64,000 nucleotides of DNA, taken from contig LR746269.1 of NCBI GenBank assembly GCA_902729315.2, positions 439,001 through 503,000 on the forward strand. Reading direction: 5' to 3'. Below are positions 52,410 to 63,288 of this stretch, in pieces. The stretch is from Spirodela intermedia (taxonomy: Eukaryota > Streptophyta > Magnoliopsida > Alismatales > Araceae). A model generated the notes under the pieces. It was not told the origin of the DNA. It did no database searches and was given only the letters and a program-made list of their open reading frames with translations. A program made the position numbers and the translations under genes. Every line of letters starts with the position of its first letter. Within the stretch, counting starts at the first letter, position 1.

Positions 52410-53135
52410 TATTCTATGATGAATTTCAAGCCACATTGATCAGTAAAAAATACTAATTTTCTTCTGAGTAAATGGTATTTCCATTTTGTACTGCGAAGAC
52501 AATAGCTATAAGCTCTATCTTGAAATATTGGGAGTTTTGTATATATGTATGTAGACTCTCTAGTGCATTCTATGATGTCATATCCCATGGTGCATTTTTC
52601 TTCACCAACTGCAAAGGAATCAATAGAGCCTAACTTAAGAACACATAGCGTCATCTATTGCATTAGTACAACTTTAATTCTCAAGCTGAAATCGTGTACT
52701 TCTAATTCAACATCCAAGACAAAGCTAGGAAGAGCTAGTACAAGAGCTGAAGTCAGAGTAGTTCTGAGATGTTGAAAAACACTCTCAATGTTTGGGTTCC
52801 AACTTAGTGTGCATTGCACTTGAGCTGTTTTGTGAGGACCAATACAATAATGCCATACTTTGCAATGAAGTGGCAATAGTATCTAACTAATCCCAAAAAT
52901 CTCCAAAGTCTATGAAGGTTGGAGTTAGAAGGCCATCATTGGACTGCTTCTACCTTCTCTTGGTCAATAGTCACCACTTTTGTGGATGCCTAGTGGCCCA
53001 AGTATGTGGTCTTAAGTCGTTGAAAAGGGTATTTCTCTAGATTGACATGTCGTTGGTGTGATTTCAGGGTGTTAACAACCAAGGTCAAGTATTGTTCGTA
53101 CACCTCAGAGTCCCAATTGTAAACGAAAATATAAT
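52410..53135 (-). mobile_element. Degraded Ty3/gypsy reverse transcriptase and RNase H
   Basis: On the minus strand the end of RT and the start of RNase H are clear despite stops. From 53135 down: YEQYLTLVVNTLKSHQRHVNLEK, YLGH, TIDQEKVEAVQ-WP, LWRFLGLVRYY, FQHLRTTLTSALVLALPSF, then KVVLMQ. From 52550: FQDRAYSYCLRSTKWKYHLL and FFTDQCGLKFIIE, the RNase H counterparts of 'LAVxKWRHYLLGxxFxxxTDHxSLKYL'. The polymerase palm (YxDD) and gag are missing. The element stops about 100 bp short of the MA3 fragment at 53251. Confidence 0.8.
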
Positions 53136-53250
53136 GGTAGAAGATCAATATAAACTTTGGAGAAATCTACAGAAAAACCTTCTTCGTGTGTTGTCAGAAC
53201 CTTTCGTGCGTTCAGAACATTGTCTTCAGAATGTCTTTTGCTTTAATTTA

Positions 53251-53423
53251 GAGCTAGGCATGCCCTTCTTCCATCACGAGGTCATCAAGAAGGATTTAGT
53301 GTTCTCATGGAGAAGAAGAACGACCGCTGGCCCTGAGAATTCCCATTTCAGTGCGTCACCTGGGGCTGATCACCAGGGACCAGAGGGCGAAGGTCTTTGA
53401 GAGGGCTGCAGAATACACCGACC
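53251..53423 (+). pseudogene. Fragment of the last MA3 domain of the MRF-like gene
   Basis: This 173-bp stretch aligns with 46860-47037 of the intact gene, beginning GAGCTAGGCATGCCCTTCTT (intact: GAGCTGGGTATGCCCTTCTT). The reading starts ELGMPFFHHEVIKKD and then loses frame by small deletions. Flanking gene parts are absent. It lies between the gypsy remnant and the left receptor kinase copy, in the same orientation as the intact gene. Confidence 0.85.
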
Positions 53424-53494
53424 CATTCACTAAAATCATCCGGCTCTGTAATCAGCCCAGTATTCTATGAATCAATACGGAAATCCATTCGATA

Positions 53495-56400
53495 GCCAAC
53501 ACGTGGCATCTCTCTCTCTCTCTCTCTCTCCTACCTAACTTTCTCGCGCAGCTGAACACGTGAACATGCCCTCTTCACGAATCGGCAGAAAGAGACTTCC
53601 TCCATTGTGAGTCTAAAGTCAAACTCCGAAAGGGAGAATTTAACAAACTCGACAGTAGCGTGTTGAGTCTGTGTGATGACTTTGGATTGGTATTGACTTA
53701 CTTGCACGCGGTTTGACTCTCCTCACTCTACGTAGATTCCGCTCATTCTCAGGTCAAAATTTGTCTTCATTACTTAGGACATAATAATAAATTCGAATTA
53801 GTAATTTTTATATATTGTAGTTGAATAATGGTATCCGAGAATGGGAATGCTGCTTGGAGAATGACTTCCGGTATTGGATATAGGAAAACCATTCTTTCCT
53901 TTCATACGAGCGTTTGGTAGTGAGAGTCAACAGTTCACATTCTCCTCACCGGTACAAACAGATTAACGCTTCCCTCCCTTCAAATATCTGAAGAAGGCGG
54001 AGCTCGCGGGTCCTCTTTCTCTCTATCTCTCTATCTCTATCTCTACCCTTCTCTCGTGATTTCCAGGAAAGGATTGAGAACAGAGGAACGCGTCCCTCGT
54101 GAGAGTTAACGCTTTGACGACGTCCCCAATTTTGGGGCGGTCCTTCCGTGATTCCTCCGAGCACAGCAACCCGAGTTTGAACACGGAAATGAGGCAGTGG
54201 ATCATCAGGTTCCTCCGAAGACCGACGATGGATCCTCCATCTCCGTCCTCCTCTTCTCCTTCCCCAGAAAGCAGCTGTGGATCTGCGATGGCCATCACCT
54301 GATGAGGGAGCCCCTCCACGACGAAGCTGCGGAGGGTCAGCCCCTCCAGGAAAATAGGATCGGTAGGTCTCTTCCCGGTGAACATCTCCAGCAGCAGTAT
54401 CCCGAAGCTGTAGACATCGGTGCCAGTGGAGAGACTGCCGAGAGTTGCCGACTCTGCATTAATAAACACATCATTCGCTCCATTAAACGGATTAACATCG
54501 CCAAAACCTTCGCTTTAGATCCAGATAGGAGAAAATACAGAGCTTCAGCTCCAGAACAGCAGTGGAATGTCGTACCTGGGGCGACATACCCGATCGTCCC
54601 CTTCAATCCGATCGAGCGGGTCGTGCAGTGGGACGATCCAGAGGAGAGAAACCTCGCGAGGCCGAAGTCGCTCACGCGGGCGGTCATCTCATCGTCCAGA
54701 AGAACATTTCTCGGCTTCAGATCCCTGTGGATTATTGGGATGTCGATGCACTGGTGGAGGTACTCGATCGCGGAGGCGACGTCAATGGCGATACTCAATC
54801 TCTGAAGAAGGTCGAGACTCCTCGCCGGCTTGGGGAGGCCAGAGTCCTCTGGGTGGATCCACTGGTCCAGCGAGCCGTTGGGCACGAGCTCATAAACCAG
54901 GGCCTTGAACTCGTTGCCCTGGAAGTCGGCGCCGGAGAAGGAAGCCAGGATCTTGACTAGGTTCCGGTGACGGACGTTTCCCAGGGTCCCGAATTCCGCC
55001 ATGAAGCTCCTCGCGGCGTCGACGCTTCCCAGGTCGAGCACCTTCACAGCGACGGGCACCTTCCTTTTCCCCAGCTTTCCTCTGTACACGCAGCCGTGGG
55101 CTCCCCTCCCGATGAGATTTTCCGGAGAGAAACCATCCGTGGATCTGTGGAGCTCCCCGTAGGAGATTTCTCCGAGATGGGACGGCAGTGGCTTCTGCCC
55201 CGAGCTCCTCTTCTTCTTCCAGCAGTAAGCGAAGAGGGATGCCGTCATCAGGACGACGAACAGAACGACCCCGATGGGGACGACAACCTTGATCACGACG
55301 GACCTTCTCCGCTGTCGACACGGCCGGAGAAGCATCCCTGGATTGCCCCCACAGAGACCTTCGTTCCCTACGAGAGAAGTTGCACTGCCGTTTTCGAAGA
55401 TCCCCCCGCGGGGTACCTCCCCCTCGAGGCTATTGTAGGAGAGATTCAGACGCCGGAGGCTGAGACCCTCCAGGAACTCCGGCACCCCCCCGGACAGTCT
55501 GTTGCGCGAGAGATCGAGTTCTTGGATTCCTTTGAGCTTGCTAAGCTCCCAAGGAATGACTCCTTGGAAGAGGTTGCTCTCCAATAGGAGGAACTCGAGC
55601 ACCTGGCAGTCGCCGATGGAGGACGGGATCTCGCCAGACAATCTGTTCCGCGAGAGGTTGAGAGTGTTCAGATTCTTCAACTTGCCGACCTCCGGGAGCA
55701 GAGACCCGATCAGATAATTCCCGGACAGATCGAGGTGGAGTGAGAGAGAGGTGAGAGAGAGGATCTCCCTTGGTATTTCGCCATGAAGACGGTTATCCGA
55801 GAGATTCAGGGCCTGGAGATTTCTCAGGCCTCCAAAGTCTGTGGGAATCCTCCCCTCCAGCAGGTTCCCCCCCAGGGAGAGCTTTGACAGGTTAGAGAGA
55901 CCACCCAGAGAAGGTGGGATCCCCCCGGAAAGCATGTTCTCCTCCAGACTCAGCTCTTTCAGATTTCCCAGCTCCCCAATGGAGGCGGGGATTCCTCCCG
56001 TGAAGAGATTCCTGCCCATGCGGAGCATGCTGAGCCCGACGAGGCTCCCAATTCCCTCGGGAATCCTCCCGCCAATTTGATTCTCTTCGATGCGCAGAAT
56101 CTCCAGCTTTCTCGAGAGGTTGGCGATGGCGGGGGGGAGAACTCCTCCCAGGCTGTTGTTCTTAATCTCCAGCTTTGTTAAGTTGCTGCAGTTTGTCAGA
56201 GAGCTGATGAAGCTCCAGTCCTCTTCTCCACGAGCTTGGAAGCTGTTGTCGGAGAGGTCCAAGATTCTCAAGCCCTGGAACTTTCCTAAATCGGAAGGGA
56301 TCACACCTTCAAGCCTGTTTAGGGAAACCTGGAGGATCTCTAAGCCGGTGGCGTTGGAGAGGAACGGCGGGAGGGCCCCTTCGAACTGATTTCCAAACAG

Positions 56401-57653
56401 ATAGAGTTCCTTTAGGTTGGGGAGGGTTTGTCTGGGGTCCCGCGGGAGAGGGCCAGAGAGCTGGTTAAACCCGACATGCAGCATACTGAGAGAGGAGATA
56501 TTCCACACGGACGAGGGAATCCTGCCCGATAATCTGTTCACATACACGTCGAGGAACTTCAGGTTTTTCAAGCCGCCGAGCTCGCCGGGAATCTCCCCCT
56601 CGAGGAGGTTCTGGAAGAGATAGAGGTGGGTCAGGCTGGATAGATTCCCTAGCCGAGGAGGTATTGCGCCGGTGAAATGGTTGGTGAAGAGGTAGAGCAC
56701 CGTAAGGTTCGAGAGGTCGCCGAGCTCTGGAGGGATGCTTCCTCGGAGGCTGTTATTGGAGAGGTGGAGTATTCCGAGAGTGGAGATGTTCGCGAGGGAG
56801 GAGGGGATGGGTCCTGTGAGATTGTTGGAGGAAAGTGAGAGGAATTGGAGCTTGGGGAAGGAGCCCAGCTCTGGCGGGATCTTCCCGCGGAGATTGTTGT
56901 TCCTCAGGTCCATGCGGAGGAGCTCGGAGCAGTTGCTCAGAGCGGAGGGAATCTCGCCGGAAAGGGAGTTGTCGCGGAGGATGACCAACTGCAGGGCGGC
57001 GAGCCGGCCGAGCTCCCCTGGAATGGCGCCGTCGAGCCGGTTGTCCGAGAGGTCGAGCTTGGTGAGAGTGGAGATGTTCGCGAGGGAGACGGGGATGGGC
57101 CCTGTGAGCTTGTTGGAGGAAAGTCTGAGGAGCTGGAGCTTGGGGAGGGAGCCCAGCTCCGGCGGGATCGGGCCGGAGAGGGAGTTGACGTCGAGGTTGA
57201 CCTGCTGCAGGGCGGTGAGCCGGCCGAGCACCCTTGGAATGGCGCCGTCGAGCCGGTTGTCCGAGAGGTCGAGTATGGTGAGGAACGCGATCCCGGAGAG
57301 ACTGGGGGATATGCGCCCTGCCAGCTGTGTCCCGTTCAGTGCCAGCTCCGTCACCCGCTCCGCCGTCCGGCCGCCGCATGTAACGCCGGGCCACCGGCAA
57401 AGTGGCGTGGACTCATTCCAAGTGTCCATTACCCCCAGCGGATCCTCGGAGATCGCCCCCTTGAAGGAGAGGAGAGCTTCTCGGTCGGCCGACGAGTCCG
57501 CAGACAGCAGAGGGAGAAGGAAGAGGAGGAAGAGATCAGGGATAGGAAGCCTCATTCTGCGCTCTAGTTGGAATCTCTGGTCCGAGTACATCGTTCCCCA
57601 GATTAAAACGAACGTAGAGGGGGACGACGCCGTCCAATTTCCTCCGGCGTCAC
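53495..57653. repeat. Tandem segmental duplication, unit A
   Basis: The unit comprises receptor kinase gene A with its 3' flank (from GCCAACACGTGGCAT at 53495) and about 100 bp of 5' flank (up to the CCGTCCAATTTCCTCC block near 57650). It corresponds to unit B at 59256-63288. Outside these limits the two copies no longer align by eye. Confidence 0.8.
54023..57555 (-). CDS. LRR receptor-like kinase, subfamily XII type (EFR/Xa21-like), copy A
   Basis: A plasma-membrane receptor kinase of 1136 residues. Exons (minus): 57555-54576 and 54453-54023. The single intron in the kinase domain, just before APE (VAP/ESATLG), is characteristic of subfamily XII. The start MRLPIPDLFLLFLLPLLSA is a signal peptide; an in-frame ATG at 57720 would place it internally, so 57555 is chosen. 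LRRNT has SADREALLSFKGAI and LCRWPGVTCGG; then more than 20 LRRs, and a transmembrane helix at ~754-778. The kinase has IGRGAHGCVYRG, VAVKVL, HRDLKPRNVLL (D ~940), DFGLARFL and GDVVKAL near the end. Subfamily XII kinases usually have HCD, so HRD is unusual. Three LRRs (residues 108-179) are absent from copy B. The last codons lie in a GATA/GA microsatellite. Confidence 0.93.
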
Positions 57654-57838
57654 TTTCCCTATTAAAAACGTAAACATCAAACCCAGATCTTTTTCTACAT
57701 TCAATCTTCATCTGCTTCATTTTCTTCTTTGGTTGAGCGAGTCGACTGAGGGGATAAATGCAGGTAAAGATGAGAGAACTGTGGAACCCAACCTCGGTGT
57801 TGTCATGCTGAAATTTAAATTAGCTTGAAGTAACTAAT

Positions 57839-57869
<31 letters not shown>

Positions 57870-57918
57870 AGAGAGAGAGCTAGAGATAGAGATAGAGATA
57901 GAGAGAGAGAGAGATAGA

Positions 57919-57949
<31 letters not shown>

Positions 57950-59255
57950 GGAAAGATGGAGAGAGAGAGATAATTTTTTAAACATTTAAAATTCTGCGAT
58001 CATGTGAGATGTTTTCTAAGTAATTTTGGAGATTTTTTTCTTAATTTTTGATATTTTTTTCTGAATTTTTATGAACCTTTTAGAATTTTTAATATGTTTT
58101 TTTGCAGTTTTGTGAGGTTATTAATATAAAACTAAAAAATAATAAAATAATAAAACAGGGGGATCCGCTAGATACTAGCACTTGTCATTTGACTAGTATT
58201 AGTGGGTGGACCATAGATCAGGAGAAACGATGAGCTAGGTTCATGTGACTCAAGGGCCCATGTAGACCATGTGTGTGTCACTCCTCTTTCACACCACTAG
58301 GAGGGATTGGTGTTGTATGAGAGCAGAACAGCTGTTTTCTTTTCTCTCCAGGTGATCTTAGTCATTTTGTTTATGACAAAAGACTATTGACTTATATAAT
58401 CATAATAACCATCAAAAACCAACGTATGACTAAACCTTCATGAGCATTGGTTTGGTGGAGCACTGGTTGACCATTGACTTATTCGTTGTATACATTAAGT
58501 CACACAATTTTTTAATTTATAAACTTTAAAAAATATTAATTTTCAAACTTTTAGATTCGATATAAATGCCGAATGCAATCACATGATGTAAATACCGATG
58601 AAATCGAAATCTGTAAATGCCGAATGAATTATAATGAAATAAATAAGAATTTCGAAACTTACATTCCTCCGCCACCTCCATCGTCGTCATCTCCCTCCAC
58701 TGCTACCGTCTCCCATCGTCAATGCCGCCGTCGCCCGTCCTTCACCACTGCCCGTCCGTTTCGCCACCGTCTGCCACCCATCCATCGCCCGTCGCCGCCA
58801 CTGCCACCGCCGCCTTCTCTCTCTCCACCCGCATGAGCGGTTCAGGTTGGCCCCTCGCCTTCCACCGGTCAGAGTCAAAAGGAAGCCGGCTCGCGATACC
58901 GCGAACCGGCATGAACCGGATCGGCTCAGCCTGAGCCGACCGCCCCACTGTCTGATCCGAGCCCAATCAGCTTCACCACTCGACCTAGCCACCTTGACGA
59001 TCCAACCCAGTCAACTGATCCGTCAGCCCAGCCAACCAAGATCACCGGCCCAATAAGCTTATTAATCCTAGGGCCCTTCTCATAGCCCATTAATAATCAT
59101 AACCTCAATAGACTACAAACAAGGCAGGCCCAAGAAGCCCAACCCACCGGGTCGTCCCGCATCACTCTGGCGTTTTAGAGCCCCAATTTGTCTCAACATA
59201 ACTCCTTAAGAAGGCTCTGGTGGCCCATGAATCGTTAAAGGGAACCCACACAATT
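57654..59255. other. Spacer between the two receptor kinase copies
   Basis: It contains a compound GA/GATA/GT microsatellite (57841-57972), AT-rich DNA (57970-58640), a GC-rich block (58670-59160) of unknown origin with proline-coding CCG/CCA repeats, and possibly a 23-bp MA3-gene scrap at 59208-59230 (AAGAAGGCTCTGGTGGCCCA). No gene is supported. Confidence 0.45.
57841..57972. repeat. Compound GA/GATA/GT microsatellite upstream of copy A
   Basis: GA, GAGATA and GT units in succession, about 290-420 bp upstream of the copy A start codon. No counterpart is seen upstream of copy B. Confidence 0.85.
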
Positions 59256-59813
59256 GCCGACACGTGGCATGACTGCCTCTATTACTTTCTCGTGCTTGTG
59301 AACGTCAGTGCAACACGTGGACATACCTCCTCCATTTTGCGTCGAAAGTCAGTCTCGGCCATGACGGCGGCTTTTGACAAACTCGACGTCCGAGTATTGA
59401 CTCCGTGGGATGCATCGGGTTAGTATGGACTCACTTGCACGCGATTTGACTCTTATCACTCCGCGAAGATTCCGCTCGTTCTTAAGTTGATGTTGACTTT
59501 CATTATTTATGATATAATAATAAATTCAAAATAGTAATTTATTATAGCGTGCAAATTGAATAACGCACGGTATGATAGGAATGCTGCTGGGAGATGAGAA
59601 AGGGAGATGGAGGATGACTTTCCGCAAATGGATGTTTGAAAGCCATTTCTGACCGTTCATACGTAGCGCCATAATAAGAGACGACGGGTCAGCGCTCCAT
59701 CGGAATCAGGAAATGGCCGGCCAGCCGGATGAGCTTCATTCGCATGCTCCTCATCTTTACAGAGAGATGGGTTCCACCGCTAAAAGTATCTGGAGAAGGC
59801 AGAACTCCCGGAT

Positions 59814-59816
<3 letters not shown>

Positions 59817-59856
<40 letters not shown>
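59817..59856. repeat. (CT)n microsatellite at the 3' end of copy B
   Basis: A CT run followed by CTATCT units up to the stop codon region at 59879. In copy A the matching place (about 54003-54050) is CTATCT-rich, without the long CT run. Confidence 0.85.
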
Positions 59857-59862
<6 letters not shown>

Positions 59863-59878
59863 CTTACTATCTCTATCT

Positions 59879-62800
59879 CTATATCTCTATCTCTACATAT
59901 TTTTCCTGAGCCCCAAGATGGGGTTCAGACCGAAGGAAGACATCCCTCGTGAGAGTCAACGCTTTAACGACGTCCCCAATTTTCGGGCGGTTCCTCTGTG
60001 ATTCCTCCGCGCACAGCAGGCCGAGTTTGAACACGGAAATGAGGCAGTCGATCATCGGGTTCCTCAGGGGACCGACGTCGGCTCCACCTCCGTCCTCTTT
60101 TCCATCCCCGCACAGCAGCTGAGGATCTGCGATGGCCATCACCCGGTGAGGGAGTCCCTCCCTGACGAAGCTGTGGAGGGTCAGCCCCTCCGCGAAAATG
60201 GAGTCGGTGGGTCTCTTCCCGGTGAACATCTCCAGCAGCAGTATACCGAAGCTGTAGACATCGGTGCTGGTGGAAACTCTGCCGAGAGTCGTCAACTCTG
60301 CGTTAATAAACACAGAAATCTCTTCATTAAACGGATTTAAATCGTCAAACCCTTCGTTTTAGATCGAGGTAGGATAGAAAACAGAGCGTCGGCTCGAGAA
60401 CAGCCGTGGAATGTCGTACCTGGGGCGACGTACCCGATCGTTCCCTTCAATCCGATCGAGCGGGTGGTGCAGTGGGACGATCCAGAGGAAAGGAACCTCG
60501 CGAGACCGAAATCGCTCACGCGGGCGGTCATCCCATCGTCCAGAAGAACATTTCTCGGCTTCAGATCCCTGTGGATTATTGGGATGTCGATGCACTGGTG
60601 GAGGTACTCGATCGCGGAGGCGACGTCAATGGCGATGCTCAATCTCTGAAGAAGGTCGAGACTCCTCGCCGGCTTGGGGAGGCCAGAGTCCTCTGGGTGG
60701 ATCCACTGATCCAGACAGCCGTTGGGCACGAGCTCATAAACCAGGGCCTTGAACTCGTTGCCCTGGAAGTCGGCGCCGGAGAAGGAACCCAAAGTCTTGA
60801 CCAGATTCCGGTGACGTACCTGCCACAGGGCCTCGCATTCCGCCATGAAGCTCCTCGCGGCGTCGACGCTTCCCAGGTCGAGCACCTTCACAGCGACGGG
60901 CACCTTCCTTTTCCCCAGCTTTCCTCTGTACACGCAGCCGTGGGATCCTCTCCCGATGATGTTGTCCGGAGAGAAACCATCCGTGGATCTGTGGAGCTCC
61001 CCGTAGGAGATTTCTCCGAGATGGGACGGCAGTGGCTTCTGCCCCGAGCTCCTCTTCTTCTTCCAGCAGTAAGCGAAGAGGGATGCCGTCATCAGGACGA
61101 CGAACAGAACGACCCCGATGGGGACGACAACCTTGATCACGACGGACCTTCTCCGCTGTCGACACGGCCGGAGAAGCATCCCTGGATTGCCCCCACAGAG
61201 ACCTTCGTTCCCTACGAGAGAAGTTGCACTGCCGTTTTCGAAGATCCCCCCGCGGGGTACCTCCCCCTCGAGGCTATTGTAGGAGAGATTCAGACGCCGG
61301 AGGCTGAGACCCTCCAGGAACTCCGGCACCCCCCCGGACAGTCTGTTGCGCGAGAGATCGAGTTCTTGGATTCCTTTGAGCTTGCTAAGCTCCCAAGGAA
61401 TGACTCCTTGGAAGAGGTTGCTCTCCAATAGGAGGAACTCGAGCACCTGGCAGTCGCCGATGGAGGACGGGATCTCGCCAGACAATCTGTTCCGCGAGAG
61501 GTTGAGAGTGTTCAGATTCTTCAACTTGCCGACCTCCGGGAGCAGAGACCCGATCAGATAATTCCCGGACAGATCGAGGTGGAGTGAGAGAGAGGTGAGA
61601 GAGAGGATCTCCCTTGGTATTTCGCCATGAAGACGGTTATCCGAGAGATTCAGGGCCTGGAGATTTCTCAGGCCTCCAAAGTCTGTGGGAATCCTCCCCT
61701 CCAGCAGGTTCCCCCCCAGGGAGAGCTTTGACAGGTTAGAGAGACCACCCAGAGAAGGTGGGATCCCCCCGGAAAGCATGTTCTCCTCCAGACTCAGCTC
61801 TTTCAGATTTCCCAGCTCCCCGATGGAGGCGGGGATTCCTCCCGTGAAGAGATTCCTGCCCATGCGGAGCATGCTGAGCCCGACGAGGCTCCCAATTCCC
61901 TCGGGAATCCTCCCGCCAATTTGATTCTCTTCGATACGCAGAATCTCCAGCTTTCTCGAGAGGTTGGCGATGGCGGGGGGGAGAACTCCTCCCAGGCTGT
62001 TGTTCTTAATCTCCAGCTTTGTTAAGTTGCTGCAGTTTGTCAGAGAGCTGATGAAGCTCCAGTCCTCTTCTGCCCGAGCCTGGAAGCGGTTGTCGGAGAG
62101 GTCTAGCCATCTCAAGCTCTGTAACTTTCCTAAATCAGAAGGGATCACACCTTCAAGCCTGTTTTGAGCGGCCTCGAGGAGTTCCAGACCTGTGGCATTG
62201 GAGAGGAACGGCGAAAGGACCCCTTCGAACTGGTTTCCAAACAGGTAGAGGGCCGCTAGGTTGGGGAGGGTTTGTCCGAGGTCCCACGGGAGAAGGCCAG
62301 AGAGCTGGTTATACCCGACATGGAGCACAATGAGAGACGAGAGATTCCAGACGGACGAGGGAATCCTACCCGATAATCTGTTGACATACACATCGAGGAC
62401 CTTCAGGTTTTTCATGCCGCCGAGCTCAGCGGGAATCTCCCCCTCGAGGAGGTTCTCGTAGAGATAGAGGTGGGTCAGAGTAGAAAGATTCCCCAGCCGA
62501 GGAGGTATTGCGCCGGTGAAATCGTTGGTGAAGAGGTAGAGCATCGTAAGGTTCGAGAGGTCGCCGAGCTCTGGAGGGATGCTTCCTCGGAGGCTGTTAT
62601 TGGAGAGGTGGAGTATTCCGAGAGTGGAGATGTTCGCGAGGGAGGAGGGGATGGGTCCGGTGAGATTGTTGGAGGAAAGTGAGAGGAATTGGAGCTTGGG
62701 GAAGGAGCCCAGCTCTGGCGGGATCTTCCCGCGGAGATTGTTGTTCCTCAGGTCCATGCGGAGGAGCTCGGAGCAGTTGCTCAGAGCGGAGGGAATCTCG

Positions 62801-63189
62801 CCGGAAAGAGAGTTGTCGCGGAGGATGACCAACTGCAGGGCGGCGAGCCGGCCGAGCTCCCCTGGAATGGCGCCGTCGAGCCGGTTGTACGAGAGGTCGA
62901 GCTTGGTGAGGAAGGCGAGCCCGGAAAGACGGGGGGATATGTGCCCCGTTAGCCGTGTCCCGTTCAGCGCCAGCTGCGTCACCTGCTCCGCCGTCCCGCC
63001 GCCGCATGTAACGCCGTGCCATTGGCAAAGCGGCGTGGATTCGTTCCAGGAGTCCAGCGCCCCCAGCGGGTCATCGGAGATCGCTCCTTTGAAGGAGAGG
63101 AGCGCCTCTCGGTCTGCCGAGGAGTCCGCAGACAGCATGGGGAGGAGGAAGAGGAGGAAGAGGAAGGGAGCAGGGATAGGAAGCGTCAT
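59879..63189 (-). CDS. LRR receptor-like kinase, subfamily XII type, copy B
   Basis: The tandem paralogue of copy A, 1062 residues. Exons (minus): 63189-60420 and 60297-59879, with the intron at the same place. Signal peptide MTLPIPAPFLFLLFLLPMLSA, LRRNT with LCQWHGVTCGG, about 20 LRRs, transmembrane helix at ~684-709, and a kinase with IGRGSHGCVYRG, VAVKVL, HRDLKPRNVLL (D ~870), DFGLARFL, then ELTTLGRVSTSTDVYSFG after the intron. It differs from A by lacking one 72-residue LRR block and by scattered substitutions in the N-terminal LRRs and in the kinase (for example AECEALWQ for AEFGTLGN). Residues between the LRRs starting SSLTNCSNL and STDGFSP are identical in both. Both copies look intact; a role in pathogen sensing is inferred from the subfamily only. 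Confidence 0.93.
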
Positions 63190-63288
63190 TCTCCGATCCT
63201 GGTGAGCTCAGGGGTCCGAACACCTATTTCGCCAGATTAAATAGAGCGTGGACGCGGACGACGCCGTCCTATTTCCTCCTGCCTCATC

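Larger units (their letters stand above)
59256..63288. repeat. Tandem segmental duplication, unit B
   Basis: The second copy of the unit starts at GCCGACACGTGGCAT (59256) and ends at the CCGTCCTATTTCCTCC block near 63288. It contains receptor kinase B in the same orientation as A. Similarity to unit A is uneven, with an almost identical tract at 60972-62069. Confidence 0.8.

Noticed and set aside
53092-53400. Plus-strand open frame of 102 codons as a gene
   Set aside because: It merely joins decayed gypsy antisense sequence to the MA3 fragment; only the fragment has meaning.
56735-57673. A 312-codon plus-strand frame and similar ones at 54967-55587 and 60406-61431
   Set aside because: These are antisense shadows of the GC-rich LRR coding sequence of the two receptor kinases, repeated in both copies for that reason.
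50505-58320. Possible shared repeat between about 50550-50600 and 58260-58310 (CATGTGT...CACTCCT motifs)
   Set aside because: Only short, gapped similarity was seen by eye; too weak to call a repeat family.
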